DNA of 6,397 nt, from positions 1 through 6,397 of the forward strand of contig JANNED010000166.1 of the NCBI GenBank assembly GCA_031388245.1, in the 5' to 3' direction. Source of the stretch: JANMDU01 sp031388245 (GTDB lineage: Bacteria > Pseudomonadota > Gammaproteobacteria > Burkholderiales > Burkholderiaceae_C). The notes under the pieces were generated by a model. The model did not search any database and had not been told where the DNA came from. It saw only the letters and a list, made by a program, of their open reading frames with translations. A program made the translations under genes and the position numbers. Shown one piece after another: positions 1 through 5,660 of this stretch (positions are counted from its first letter, which is position 1; each line of letters begins with the position of its first letter).

Positions 1-209
1 CGCGGCTCTTGCCGTATCAAGCCCTCAGCGGCCAACACCTTCAACGCTTCGCGCAGCGGCGTGCGCGAAATATGAAGCTGCTCGCACCACGCCATTTCAT
101 CCACAAACGCCCCGGGTGCAAGCTCCCCCGCAAAAATGCGAGCGCGCAACTGCGAAGCCACATCCTCATGCAGTGAATTGGAGACGATGCGCAGCGAAGG
201 TTTGTTCAT
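1..209 (-). CDS. GntR-family transcriptional regulator, N-terminal DNA-binding part (cut by window edge)
   Basis: This is the first 69 codons of a regulator whose remainder lies beyond the left edge. It starts with ATG at 209-207 and reads MNKPSLRIVSNSLHEDVASQ onward. Residues about 10-69 form a GntR winged helix-turn-helix: the 'AGELAPGAFVDE' stretch (27-38) matches the family's G-x-L-x-PG-x-x-x-x-E motif, and 'ISRTPLREALKVLAAEGLI' (47-65) is the recognition helix plus start of the wing, with the family hallmark S-R-T-P-x-R-E-A-L. The ligand-binding domain (FCD, UTRA or other) is outside the window, so subfamily and effector are unknown. Spacing and motif fit FadR/FCD types best, which is inference. 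There is no clear Shine-Dalgarno before the ATG, but an AT-rich promoter lies just upstream. GntR regulators are commonly autoregulated and often control nearby catabolic genes. The dehydrogenase-lgt pair upstream is a possible but unproven target. Confidence 0.9.
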   Translation of the reverse strand, partial: MNKPSLRIVSNSLHEDVASQLRARIFAGELAPGAFVDEMAWCEQLHISRTPLREALKVLAAEGLIRQEP

Positions 210-240
210 TGAGACCAAGTTTACGCCAAGAATTCATCAA

Positions 241-270
241 TAATTATGCGTAATTACCATTAATTATCAA
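241..270 (-). promoter_or_regulatory. Sigma70-like promoter of the GntR gene overlain by three phased TAATTA boxes
   Basis: Reading the minus strand, TTGATA (270-265) and CATAAT (248-243) are separated by 16 bp and each match the -35/-10 consensus at five of six positions. This would start transcription near 236 and leave a leader of about 27 nt before the GntR ATG. The same 26 bp contain TAATTA at 241-246, 251-256 and 261-266, exactly one helical turn apart. Each box is itself palindromic, and they cover the -10, the spacer and the -35. A palindrome GTAATTAC (250-257) sits in the middle. The arrangement looks like an operator for a repressor or cooperative DNA-binding protein, plausibly the GntR protein itself. 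The promoter is seen in sequence; the operator role is inferred. The rest of the 210-367 gap holds no gene. Confidence 0.5.
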
Positions 271-324
271 TGAGTCGTGCGAAATGAGCGCTTGCAGTCT
301 TAAAAATGGGAATCTTGAAAATGC

Positions 325-347
325 CCTGCACCGAGCTACGCCGCAGG
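325..347 (-). terminator. Weak possible terminator hairpin downstream of lgt
   Basis: On the minus strand, 20 nt past the lgt stop codon, CCTGC (347-343) can pair with GCAGG (329-325) around a 13-nt loop and is followed by GCATTTTC. The stem is only 5 bp and the T tract is short, so this would be a poor intrinsic terminator. It is listed because it is the only pairing candidate between lgt and the GntR promoter. Confidence 0.2.
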
Positions 348-367
348 CTCTGGGCTTGGCTGGCAAG

Positions 368-1177
368 TTACTTCACAGTGCGCTGACCTGCCCAGAGCCA
401 AATCGCAGCACCGCCCACGATCATCGGCACACAGAGCCACTGCCCCATGCTCATGCCTAGGCTGAGCAAGCCTAAATGGGCATCCGGCTCGCGGAAAAAT
501 TCTGCAATGAAGCGGAAAATGCCGTAACCGAAAAGAAAGGCCGCAGCGACCTGCCCGCTCTTGCGCTCTTTGCGGGCATACAGCCAAAGCAAAATAAAAA
601 GCAATGCGCCTTCGAGCGCGATTTGATACAACTGTGAAGGATGGCGCGGCAAGTTAACGCCATTGACGCCCGCACCGCGAAACACCATCCCCCAAGGCAA
701 GCTCGGGTCAGCCAAGCGCCCCCAGAGCTCGCCATTGATGAAGTTGCCAATCCGCCCCATCATCAAACCAGTGGGCACACAGGGTGCGACGAAATCCGCC
801 ACTTCAAGCAAGCTGCGCCCGCGCGTTTTGGCAAACCACATTTCCGCAACCACAACACCCAGCAGCCCACCATGAAAACTCATGCCGCCCTGCCAGACGT
901 AAAAAATCTCCAGCGGATGCGAGAGGTAATAACCCGGCTTATAAAACAAGCAATACCCAATGCGCCCGCCGAGCACCACGCCCATCACGCCGAGAAACAA
1001 GATGTCTTCCACATCGCGCTTCGTCCAATTCAAGCGCGCATAAGGCTGGTGCGCTGTGCGCAACGTGCCGAGATACCAAAATAGCGCAAACGCGGCGAGA
1101 TACGTCAGGCCATACCAATGAATGGCCAGTGGCCCAAGCTTGAGGGCGATAGGGTCGATTTGAGGATGAATCAGCAT
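368..1177 (-). CDS. lgt: Prolipoprotein diacylglyceryl transferase Lgt
   Basis: A 269-residue inner-membrane enzyme that transfers the diacylglyceryl group from phosphatidylglycerol to the lipobox cysteine of prolipoproteins, the first step of lipoprotein maturation before LspA and Lnt. The family signature is intact at residues 141-153 (GRIGNFINGELWG), giving R142, N145, E150 and G153. The HGG motif is at 102-104, the WYG near TM1 at 21-23 (Y22 corresponds to E. coli Y26), and Y218/R222 in 'GYGIFRF' correspond to E. coli Y235/R239. About seven hydrophobic segments are visible (roughly 17-37, 57-77, 92-112, 125-142, 186-201, 211-228, 240-264). Length is slightly below the E. coli protein, mainly because the loop before the 'LPRHPSQLY' motif (176-184) is shorter. 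The ATG at 1177 has no strong ribosome binding site. The gene lies 38 nt downstream of the dehydrogenase stop on the same strand, so co-transcription is likely. Confidence 0.97.
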   Translation of the reverse strand: MLIHPQIDPIALKLGPLAIHWYGLTYLAAFALFWYLGTLRTAHQPYARLNWTKRDVEDILFLGVMGVVLGGRIGYCLFYKPGYYLSHPLEIFYVWQGGMSFHGGLLGVVVAEMWFAKTRGRSLLEVADFVAPCVPTGLMMGRIGNFINGELWGRLADPSLPWGMVFRGAGVNGVNLPRHPSQLYQIALEGALLFILLWLYARKERKSGQVAAAFLFGYGIFRFIAEFFREPDAHLGLLSLGMSMGQWLCVPMIVGGAAIWLWAGQRTVK

Positions 1178-1215
1178 GCGGCGTATTGTGCCAGCCTGAT
1201 TGCCCAGCGTTGGCG

Positions 1216-2094
1216 CTATTGTTTTCGCTCAGCAATGATCCGCACCAGCTCGGGAACGAAGACATTCGCATTGTTGCCCGCGCTTGCTTCGCTCAATGTG
1301 CCCTTCAAACCGTTTGCAATCGACCGATCCGCCCCCGCGTCGCTGGCCATTTGCGTGTAATAGCTGATGTCTTTCAAAGCGTTGCTCACCGTGAATCGCA
1401 AGCCGCTCGCATCGCCGCTCAGCAAATAGGGCTTCATGCGCTCAAGCGCTACCCCTGCGCCACCGCCTTTGCTCAAGACCTCGACAAAGGTCTCCATCGC
1501 CACGCCCGAGAGCTTGGCGCAGGCTGCGGCTTCAGCAATCAAAGTCGCTGTGCCGAGAGAGACATAGTTGTGCAGCAGCTTCATGCGATGCCCTGCGCCT
1601 ACGGGCCCCGCATGCACAATGTTTTCAGCAAAGCAGCGCAGCACAGGCAGGCAGCGCGCCAGCAAATCGGCCTCTGCGCCGACCAGCAAATTCAAGCGCC
1701 CCTCGGCGGCCTCTTTGGCCGTGCGCGTCATGGGCGCGTCCATGAACAATCCGCCTGCAGCCACCACCGCATCGGCCACGCGCTCGGTCGATGCGGGCAC
1801 CGCCGTGGAGCAGTCAATGATCACGGTGCCCTGTCTGATCGCACTCAGCACGCCCTGGGCTGAGAGCAACACATCTTCCACCTGCGGCGATCCCGTCACG
1901 CACAAAATGATGATCTCAGCGCTTTGCGCCAACAGCGCAGGCGTGGCGGCAGTGCGCGCGCCAGCGGCAAGCAACGCATCCAGCGGCTGATTGCCCGCAT
2001 GCTCAAGCATGGTCAGCGCATGCCCGTGTTTGATTAAATTGCTCGCAATGCCCTGGCCCATCAGGCCGACGCCAACCAAACCGATCGATTTCAT
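1216..2094 (-). CDS. NAD(P)-dependent beta-hydroxyacid dehydrogenase (3-hydroxyisobutyrate dehydrogenase family, YihU-like active site)
   Basis: A 292-residue cytosolic oxidoreductase of the family that includes 3-hydroxyisobutyrate dehydrogenase, tartronate semialdehyde reductase and sulfolactaldehyde reductase. The N-terminal Rossmann fold begins at once with G8-x-G10-x-x-G13 ('GLVGVGLMG'). Catalytic Lys is K172 in 'GAGHRMKLLHNY', with N176 four residues on, and the late K241-D242 pair of the all-alpha domain is present. The substrate motif, usually D-A-P-x-S-G-G, reads D-A-P-M-T-R-T (119-125). An Arg at this place and a Ser seven residues after the catalytic Lys (S179) recall YihU, whose Arg binds the sulfonate of sulfolactaldehyde (recalled from the literature). 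The natural substrate therefore cannot be named. I chose ATG 2094 over the in-frame ATG at 2112: it gives the standard family N-terminus and has AAGG (2105-2102) 7 nt upstream. lgt follows after 38 nt. Confidence 0.88.
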   Translation of the reverse strand: MKSIGLVGVGLMGQGIASNLIKHGHALTMLEHAGNQPLDALLAAGARTAATPALLAQSAEIIILCVTGSPQVEDVLLSAQGVLSAIRQGTVIIDCSTAVPASTERVADAVVAAGGLFMDAPMTRTAKEAAEGRLNLLVGAEADLLARCLPVLRCFAENIVHAGPVGAGHRMKLLHNYVSLGTATLIAEAAACAKLSGVAMETFVEVLSKGGGAGVALERMKPYLLSGDASGLRFTVSNALKDISYYTQMASDAGADRSIANGLKGTLSEASAGNNANVFVPELVRIIAERKQ

Positions 2095-2101
2095 ACGATT
2101 G

Positions 2102-2110
2102 CCTTGCCTC
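2102..2110 (-). promoter_or_regulatory. Ribosome binding site deciding the dehydrogenase start
   Basis: The minus strand reads GAGGCAAGG from 2110 to 2102, placing AAGG 7 nt before the ATG at 2094. The alternative ATG at 2112 has no comparable purine tract in front of it and would itself overlap this site. Confidence 0.45.
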
Positions 2111-2124
2111 ATTGTTTCGCCCGT

Positions 2125-2151
2125 ATTTTACGAGCGCTCCATGCAAAGCAA
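2125..2151 (-). promoter_or_regulatory. Possible promoter of the dehydrogenase-lgt operon
   Basis: On the minus strand TAAAAT (2130-2125) matches the -10 consensus at five of six positions. TTGCTT (2151-2146), with a 15-bp spacer, is a poor -35. A start near 2118 would leave a leader of about 24 nt carrying the GAGGCAAGG site. It lies in the 149-nt divergent region 2095-2243, which must also promote the plus-strand signalling operon. I could not pick a convincing plus-strand promoter there. Confidence 0.3.
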
Positions 2152-2225
2152 GACCAGAATTTCCAGGGCAGCTGTCGTCAGCCAATGGCATGAATACTTT
2201 GTTGGACTTGCTTTTCAGGGATTTC

Positions 2226-2233
2226 AAAGGTGA
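2226..2233 (+). promoter_or_regulatory. Shine-Dalgarno of the shortened response-regulator ORF
   Basis: AAAGGTGA contains six bases complementary to the 16S rRNA tail (AGGTGA) and lies 10 nt before the ATG at 2244. It supports this start over the upstream in-frame ATGs at 2112 and 2190. It also shows that the ORF is still equipped for translation despite its internal deletion. Confidence 0.5.
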
Positions 2234-2243
2234 CAATCACAGC

Positions 2244-2510
2244 ATGACTCACGCTGGCCTTGCCGCCTTCCCAACAGCTGCCCACAAGCCACTGCCAGTC
2301 TTGCTGGTGGATGATCACGCGCTGTTTCGCGCGGGGATGCACTGTATCTTGGCCGATGGTGAGCTTGAGGGCAGCATAGGATTGCAAGCGGGCAGCGTGA
2401 CGGAGGCTTTGTCTGTGCCGGCGATCTTGAAACACTTTGAATCGAGCACGCGGATGGAAGCGGTGATGGCGGCGCAGAAAAGCGGCATGGTGAGCGTGGT
2501 CGGCCCATGA
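2244..2510 (+). CDS. Internally deleted LuxR/NarL-type response regulator (88-residue remnant ORF)
   Basis: This ORF encodes 88 residues. Residues 18-30 (PVLLVDDHALFRA) are the start of a NarL-type receiver domain, with the acidic pair D23-D24. They are followed by the first helix, a short strand (45-50) and the second helix (TEALS, 53-57). From about residue 60 the sequence changes to 'AILKHFESSTRMEAVMAAQK', which matches the end of the recognition helix and the last helix of a LuxR-family HTH in Burkholderiales regulators. The middle is absent: the phosphoacceptor Asp on strand 3, the Thr/Ser and Lys of the receiver, the linker and most of the HTH. Family members run about 205-225 residues, so some 120-135 residues are gone, in frame, with the junction near 2415-2424. 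The product could neither be phosphorylated nor bind DNA in the usual way. The stop overlaps the kinase start as ATGA. It may be a decaying gene, a coupling leader ORF, or an assembly error. Confidence 0.7.
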   Translation: MTHAGLAAFPTAAHKPLPVLLVDDHALFRAGMHCILADGELEGSIGLQAGSVTEALSVPAILKHFESSTRMEAVMAAQKSGMVSVVGP

Positions 2511-4387
2511 GCAAGGCACAGCTTATTCACATCACTCCCATTCGCCCTGAGCCCTTCGGCGAGCCCAGCAGCGTGGATTTGATCCGGCGGGAAGAGCAGC
2601 GCCGCTTTGAGCGTTTTATTTATTTGGGCTCTGTGGGCATGTGGCTGACTGCGGCCTTGCTGGCATGCGTGGTGTGGTACATCGCCCCGCAAGCCAGAGC
2701 CACTGCCTTGCTCTGGCTTGGCTTGTTTTTTGTGTTGATGCTGACCACAGTGAGCACTTGGGCGTTGATTGGGCAGCAATTGGACAGCATGGATCTGCGC
2801 GATCTGTGGCACACAGTGATTGTGCTGGCGCATGGGCTGATGTGGGTGCTGCCGCCCTTGATTTTCTTTATGCCCAGTGAGCCGCTGATCACGATGTTTA
2901 TGGTGACGATGGTGTGCGGCTTGTCGGCAGGTGGGGTCTCCATCTTTGGCACTCGGCCTGCGTTGTATGGTTTGATTTTTATACCGCCTTATTTGGCTCA
3001 AATGGCCGTATTTGGCTGGTATGGTTGGCAGACCAGTGATGCTTTTCATGCACTGATGGGCGCGGCCTTGCTGCTGCTTTTGGTGGTCAATTTGATTTTT
3101 TGCCGCTTTACTTGGGCAACGCTCAATCGCTCTATCGTGCTGGCTTACGAAAACCAAGAATTGGTGCAGCAACTGAAGATTCAAACTGTGCAACTGAGCG
3201 AAAGCACCCGCGCGGCGCAAGAAGCAAATACCGCCAAAACCAAATTTCTCGCTGCTGCCAGCCACGATTTGCGCCAACCTGTGCATGCCCTCAATTTGTT
3301 TGTGGAAGTGCTCTCGGGCACAGCGCTTGACGATAAACAAAACACGATGGTGCAGCATATCCGCGCTGCCAGCCACGCCAGCCGAGAGATGCTCAACACG
3401 CTGCTTGATTACTCCCGGATTGAGTCCGGCGTGATGACACCCAAGCCGCGCGCCACGCCGCTGGCGCCCATGCTGCGAGCGCTAGAGGAAGAGTTTGGGC
3501 CGCAGGCCGACAGCCGCCAACTCATCTACCGCACGCGAGACACCGATAGCATGGCGCTGTGTGACCCGACCATGACGGCGCTGATCTTGCGCAATTTCGT
3601 GAGCAATGCACTGCGTTACACCTTGAGCGGTGGCATTTTGGTGTGTGCCAGACGGCGCGGCTCAGATGTGGTGGTGCAGGTGTTTGATACGGGCGTAGGC
3701 ATTGAGCGCCAGCATTGGGAAGAGGTGTTCAAGGAGTTTCACCAATTGGGCAATGAAGAGCGGGATCGGCAAAAGGGCTTGGGGCTGGGCTTGGCGATTG
3801 CCAAAGGTTTGGCGCAAAGCATGGGCGCTCGCATCGAACTCAATTCCCAGCTGGGGCGCGGCTCGGTGTTTACGCTGTGTTTGCCAGCGGTAGGCGCTGA
3901 GATCCGCGCAGAGCGGCACAACACAGCCACTCAATCAGGTGGATGGAGGGTCAACACCTTGCATGCCGCGCCGGCGCAGCGCTCTCAAAGTGCCTTGGCT
4001 GATCTGCAGGTGCTGGTGGTTGATGATGATGAATCAGTGCGCCTGAGCACGCAAGCCTTGCTGCAAAGCTGGGGCTGCGTGGTGCGCGTGGCTGAGGGCA
4101 AAGAGGAGGCGCTGGCATTGCTGTGGAATGACAGTTTCACACCTGCTTTGCTGGTGACGGATTACAGGCTGCGCGAGGGCGTCACGGGCGGCGATGTGAT
4201 CAGCGCCATGCGCAGTGCCTTGAATACCAGCATCCCAGCCATCATCATCACGGGAGATACCGATCCGCAGCGCCTGCGCGAGGCGGCCAGCCATACCGCC
4301 ACTCTTTTGCACAAGCCGGTCGGTGCGCATGTGTTGCAAGAGGCGATGCTGGTTCACTGCATCAGCCCTGTTACGCTATTAAATTAA
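2507..4387 (+). CDS. Hybrid sensor histidine kinase with six-TM N-terminus and C-terminal receiver
   Basis: A 626-residue inner-membrane signalling protein. Six hydrophobic segments lie at about 38-60, 65-90, 103-122, 126-148, 151-171 and 180-200, with no periplasmic sensor domain and no PAS or GAF. A probable coiled coil (208-246) leads to the HisKA H-box 'ASHDLRQPVHAL' with phospho-acceptor H253. The ATPase domain has N363/N367 (N-box), D394-T-G-x-G (G1), the F-box around 404-414 and 'GLGLGLAIAKG' (424-434, G2). The receiver domain (500-615) is complete: D506/D507, phospho-acceptor D552 in 'LLVTDYRL', T582 and K603-P604. All catalytic residues are present, so the kinase should be active. 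Its start overlaps the stop of the shortened regulator ORF (ATGA), and the upstream purine tract (GGTGAG, 12 nt away) is poor, so translation probably depends on coupling. The stimulus is unknown; membrane-embedded sensing is inferred. No Hpt domain is present. Confidence 0.93.
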   Translation: MSKAQLIHITPIRPEPFGEPSSVDLIRREEQRRFERFIYLGSVGMWLTAALLACVVWYIAPQARATALLWLGLFFVLMLTTVSTWALIGQQLDSMDLRDLWHTVIVLAHGLMWVLPPLIFFMPSEPLITMFMVTMVCGLSAGGVSIFGTRPALYGLIFIPPYLAQMAVFGWYGWQTSDAFHALMGAALLLLLVVNLIFCRFTWATLNRSIVLAYENQELVQQLKIQTVQLSESTRAAQEANTAKTKFLAAASHDLRQPVHALNLFVEVLSGTALDDKQNTMVQHIRAASHASREMLNTLLDYSRIESGVMTPKPRATPLAPMLRALEEEFGPQADSRQLIYRTRDTDSMALCDPTMTALILRNFVSNALRYTLSGGILVCARRRGSDVVVQVFDTGVGIERQHWEEVFKEFHQLGNEERDRQKGLGLGLAIAKGLAQSMGARIELNSQLGRGSVFTLCLPAVGAEIRAERHNTATQSGGWRVNTLHAAPAQRSQSALADLQVLVVDDDESVRLSTQALLQSWGCVVRVAEGKEEALALLWNDSFTPALLVTDYRLREGVTGGDVISAMRSALNTSIPAIIITGDTDPQRLREAASHTATLLHKPVGAHVLQEAMLVHCISPVTLLN

Positions 4388-4461
4388 TAGCAATGAGTGT
4401 ATATTTTATGCCGGCAATTGGCTCAAAATACTTAAAAAATGCGTTTCCAGTATGATTTGGC
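4388..4461 (+). promoter_or_regulatory. AT-rich gap before the MFS gene, probable promoter region
   Basis: These 74 nt are much richer in A/T than the flanking genes, as expected of a promoter region. -10-like hexamers TATATT (4400-4405) and TATGAT (4451-4456) are visible, but neither has a convincing -35 at the right distance. The latter would give an almost leaderless transcript. There is no Shine-Dalgarno before the MFS start. No terminator hairpin for the kinase gene is seen, so read-through from the kinase operon is possible. Confidence 0.3.
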
Positions 4462-5634
4462 ATGACTGAAAACAATTCACAAAAAACCGTCTCTGAAAAC
4501 GCACTGCTCTGGGCGCTGTTGTTGGGCAATTTCGTGATCGGCACCGGCGTGATGCTGGTGCCAGGCAGTTTGAATGACATTGCCACTTCGCTGCAAATCA
4601 ATGTGGCCACAGCCGGCCAGCTCATCACCGCAGCGGCCATCACGGTGTGCATTGGTGCGCCTTTGCTGGCGGCGCTTGTGGCTCGGTTTGATCGCAGGCA
4701 ATTGCTCGCCGGCTCGATGATTTGGTATGGCATCATGCATGCCGCTTGCGCACTTGCGCCGGGCTACACCAGCCTTTTGATTCTTCGCGTGCTGGCGATC
4801 ATTTCAGCGGCAGTCTTTACGCCCCAAGCCGCCGCCGTGGCGGGCATGTTGGTTGCGCCGGAGCGACGCGGGAGGGCGATCACCACAGTGTTTTTAGGCT
4901 GGTCTGTTGCATCGGTGCTGGGTGCGCCCTTGGCTGCCTTGATCAGCGGCGGCTATGGCTGGCGCACGGCTTTTTGGCTGCTTGCCGTGCTTGCGCTGAT
5001 GTGCGCGGCTCTGGTCTGGCGCGTGATTCCGCAAGGCGTGAAGCCACCCGCCCTCAGCGCTGCCATGTGGCGGCAGACTTTGAGCTCCAAGCTGATGATC
5101 GTGACGGTCTTGGTGACAGCGCTATCAGCCAGCGGGCAGTTTGTACAGTTCGCCTATTTTTCACCTTATGTGGTGAGTGTGCTGAATGGCTCAGCGAAAG
5201 ATGTGGCCTTGCTGTTTGTCGTATTTGGCCTGTTTGGCGTGATCGGCAGCTTCGCTGTATCGCGCATGATTGACCGCGTGGGCGCACCCCAAGCCGTGAT
5301 GATCACCTTGCTGCTGATTGCGGCTTCACTTCTGCTGTGGCCGCTGGGTACAAGCATCTTCACGCTGGCACTGGTGTGCATTCCTTGGGGGCTGGGCTGC
5401 TTTGCCTGCAATTCGGCACAGCAGGCGCGTTTGGTGGCGATTGCACCGGCCATGGCCAGTGTGAGCGTGGCGCTCAACACCTCTGCGATGTATCTTGGCC
5501 AAGGCGTGGGCTCCGCATCAGGCGGCTTGCTGATTGCGCAAGGTCAGATGGCGCAATTGCATTGGGCTGGGCTGGCTGGCTTGCTTTCGGCCATGGCGCT
5601 CAGCGCATGGGCCGAGCGCTTGTCGCGTGCATGA
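4462..5634 (+). CDS. Major facilitator superfamily transporter, DHA1-type drug/sugar efflux permease
   Basis: A 390-residue polytopic inner-membrane protein, of typical length for 12-TM proton-coupled DHA1 exporters of the AraJ/YdhP/NepI kind. Hydrophobic segments are spread over the whole length, beginning at about 14-34 and ending at 366-384. The conserved arginine of TM4 is present (R109 in 'LLILRVLAII'). The exporter motif C region is at 146-172 ('GWSVASVLGAPLAALISGG' followed by Y-G-W-R). The cytoplasmic loop 2-3 motif is weak (A-R-F-D-R-R-Q at 74-80), whereas its second-half copy 'SRMIDRVG' (267-274) is better. The substrate cannot be read from sequence. Export of a drug-like compound, purine, sugar or amino acid derivative is all possible. 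The ATG at 4462 gives a short polar N-terminus before TM1, and no other start is plausible. The gene follows the kinase on the same strand after 74 nt and is convergent with the FimV-like gene. Confidence 0.92.
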   Translation: MTENNSQKTVSENALLWALLLGNFVIGTGVMLVPGSLNDIATSLQINVATAGQLITAAAITVCIGAPLLAALVARFDRRQLLAGSMIWYGIMHAACALAPGYTSLLILRVLAIISAAVFTPQAAAVAGMLVAPERRGRAITTVFLGWSVASVLGAPLAALISGGYGWRTAFWLLAVLALMCAALVWRVIPQGVKPPALSAAMWRQTLSSKLMIVTVLVTALSASGQFVQFAYFSPYVVSVLNGSAKDVALLFVVFGLFGVIGSFAVSRMIDRVGAPQAVMITLLLIAASLLLWPLGTSIFTLALVCIPWGLGCFACNSAQQARLVAIAPAMASVSVALNTSAMYLGQGVGSASGGLLIAQGQMAQLHWAGLAGLLSAMALSAWAERLSRA

Positions 5635-5660
5635 GTGCACAAAACCACAGGATTGTTTTT
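5627..5660 (+). terminator. Possible terminator between convergent MFS and FimV-like genes
   Basis: GTGCA (5627-5631) and TGCAC (5636-5640) form a 5-bp stem with loop TGAG, which contains the MFS stop codon TGA. An A-rich stretch follows, and a T run (GTTTTT, 5655-5660) begins 14 nt after the stem. AAAAC (5641-5645) can also pair with GTTTT (5655-5659). Neither hairpin is a strong classical terminator, but the 24-nt convergent gap requires both transcripts to end close by. Confidence 0.25.

Noticed and set aside
210..367. A gene or small RNA in the lgt-GntR gap
   Set aside because: No ORF with coding character was seen, and the only structured element is a weak 5-bp hairpin at 325-347. The AT-rich section is explained by the GntR promoter.
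1186..1863. 225-codon plus-strand ORF
   Set aside because: It is antisense to the dehydrogenase, rich in Arg, His and Ala, and has no domain, so I read it as a shadow frame.
2112..2243. 44-residue upstream extension of the remnant regulator ORF, starting at 2112
   Set aside because: The extra residues have no similarity to receiver domains, and the Shine-Dalgarno at 2226-2233 points to the ATG at 2244. The region is needed as the divergent promoter space.
2303..2310. GCTGGTGG (also near 4012-4019), identical to the E. coli Chi octamer
   Set aside because: Both copies encode the L-V-V/D start of a receiver domain, so codon choice explains them. Chi of this lineage is not known to be this sequence.
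2315..3376. 353-codon minus-strand ORF
   Set aside because: It lies antisense to the kinase and remnant regulator. Its composition (many His, Gln, Arg and no recognisable motif) is that of a shadow of GC-rich coding sequence, while the plus frame encodes well-conserved kinase motifs.
4452..4469. Second mini-ORF (MIWHD) overlapping the MFS start
   Set aside because: It has five codons, no ribosome binding site, and overlaps rather than couples to the MFS start, so it is likely chance.
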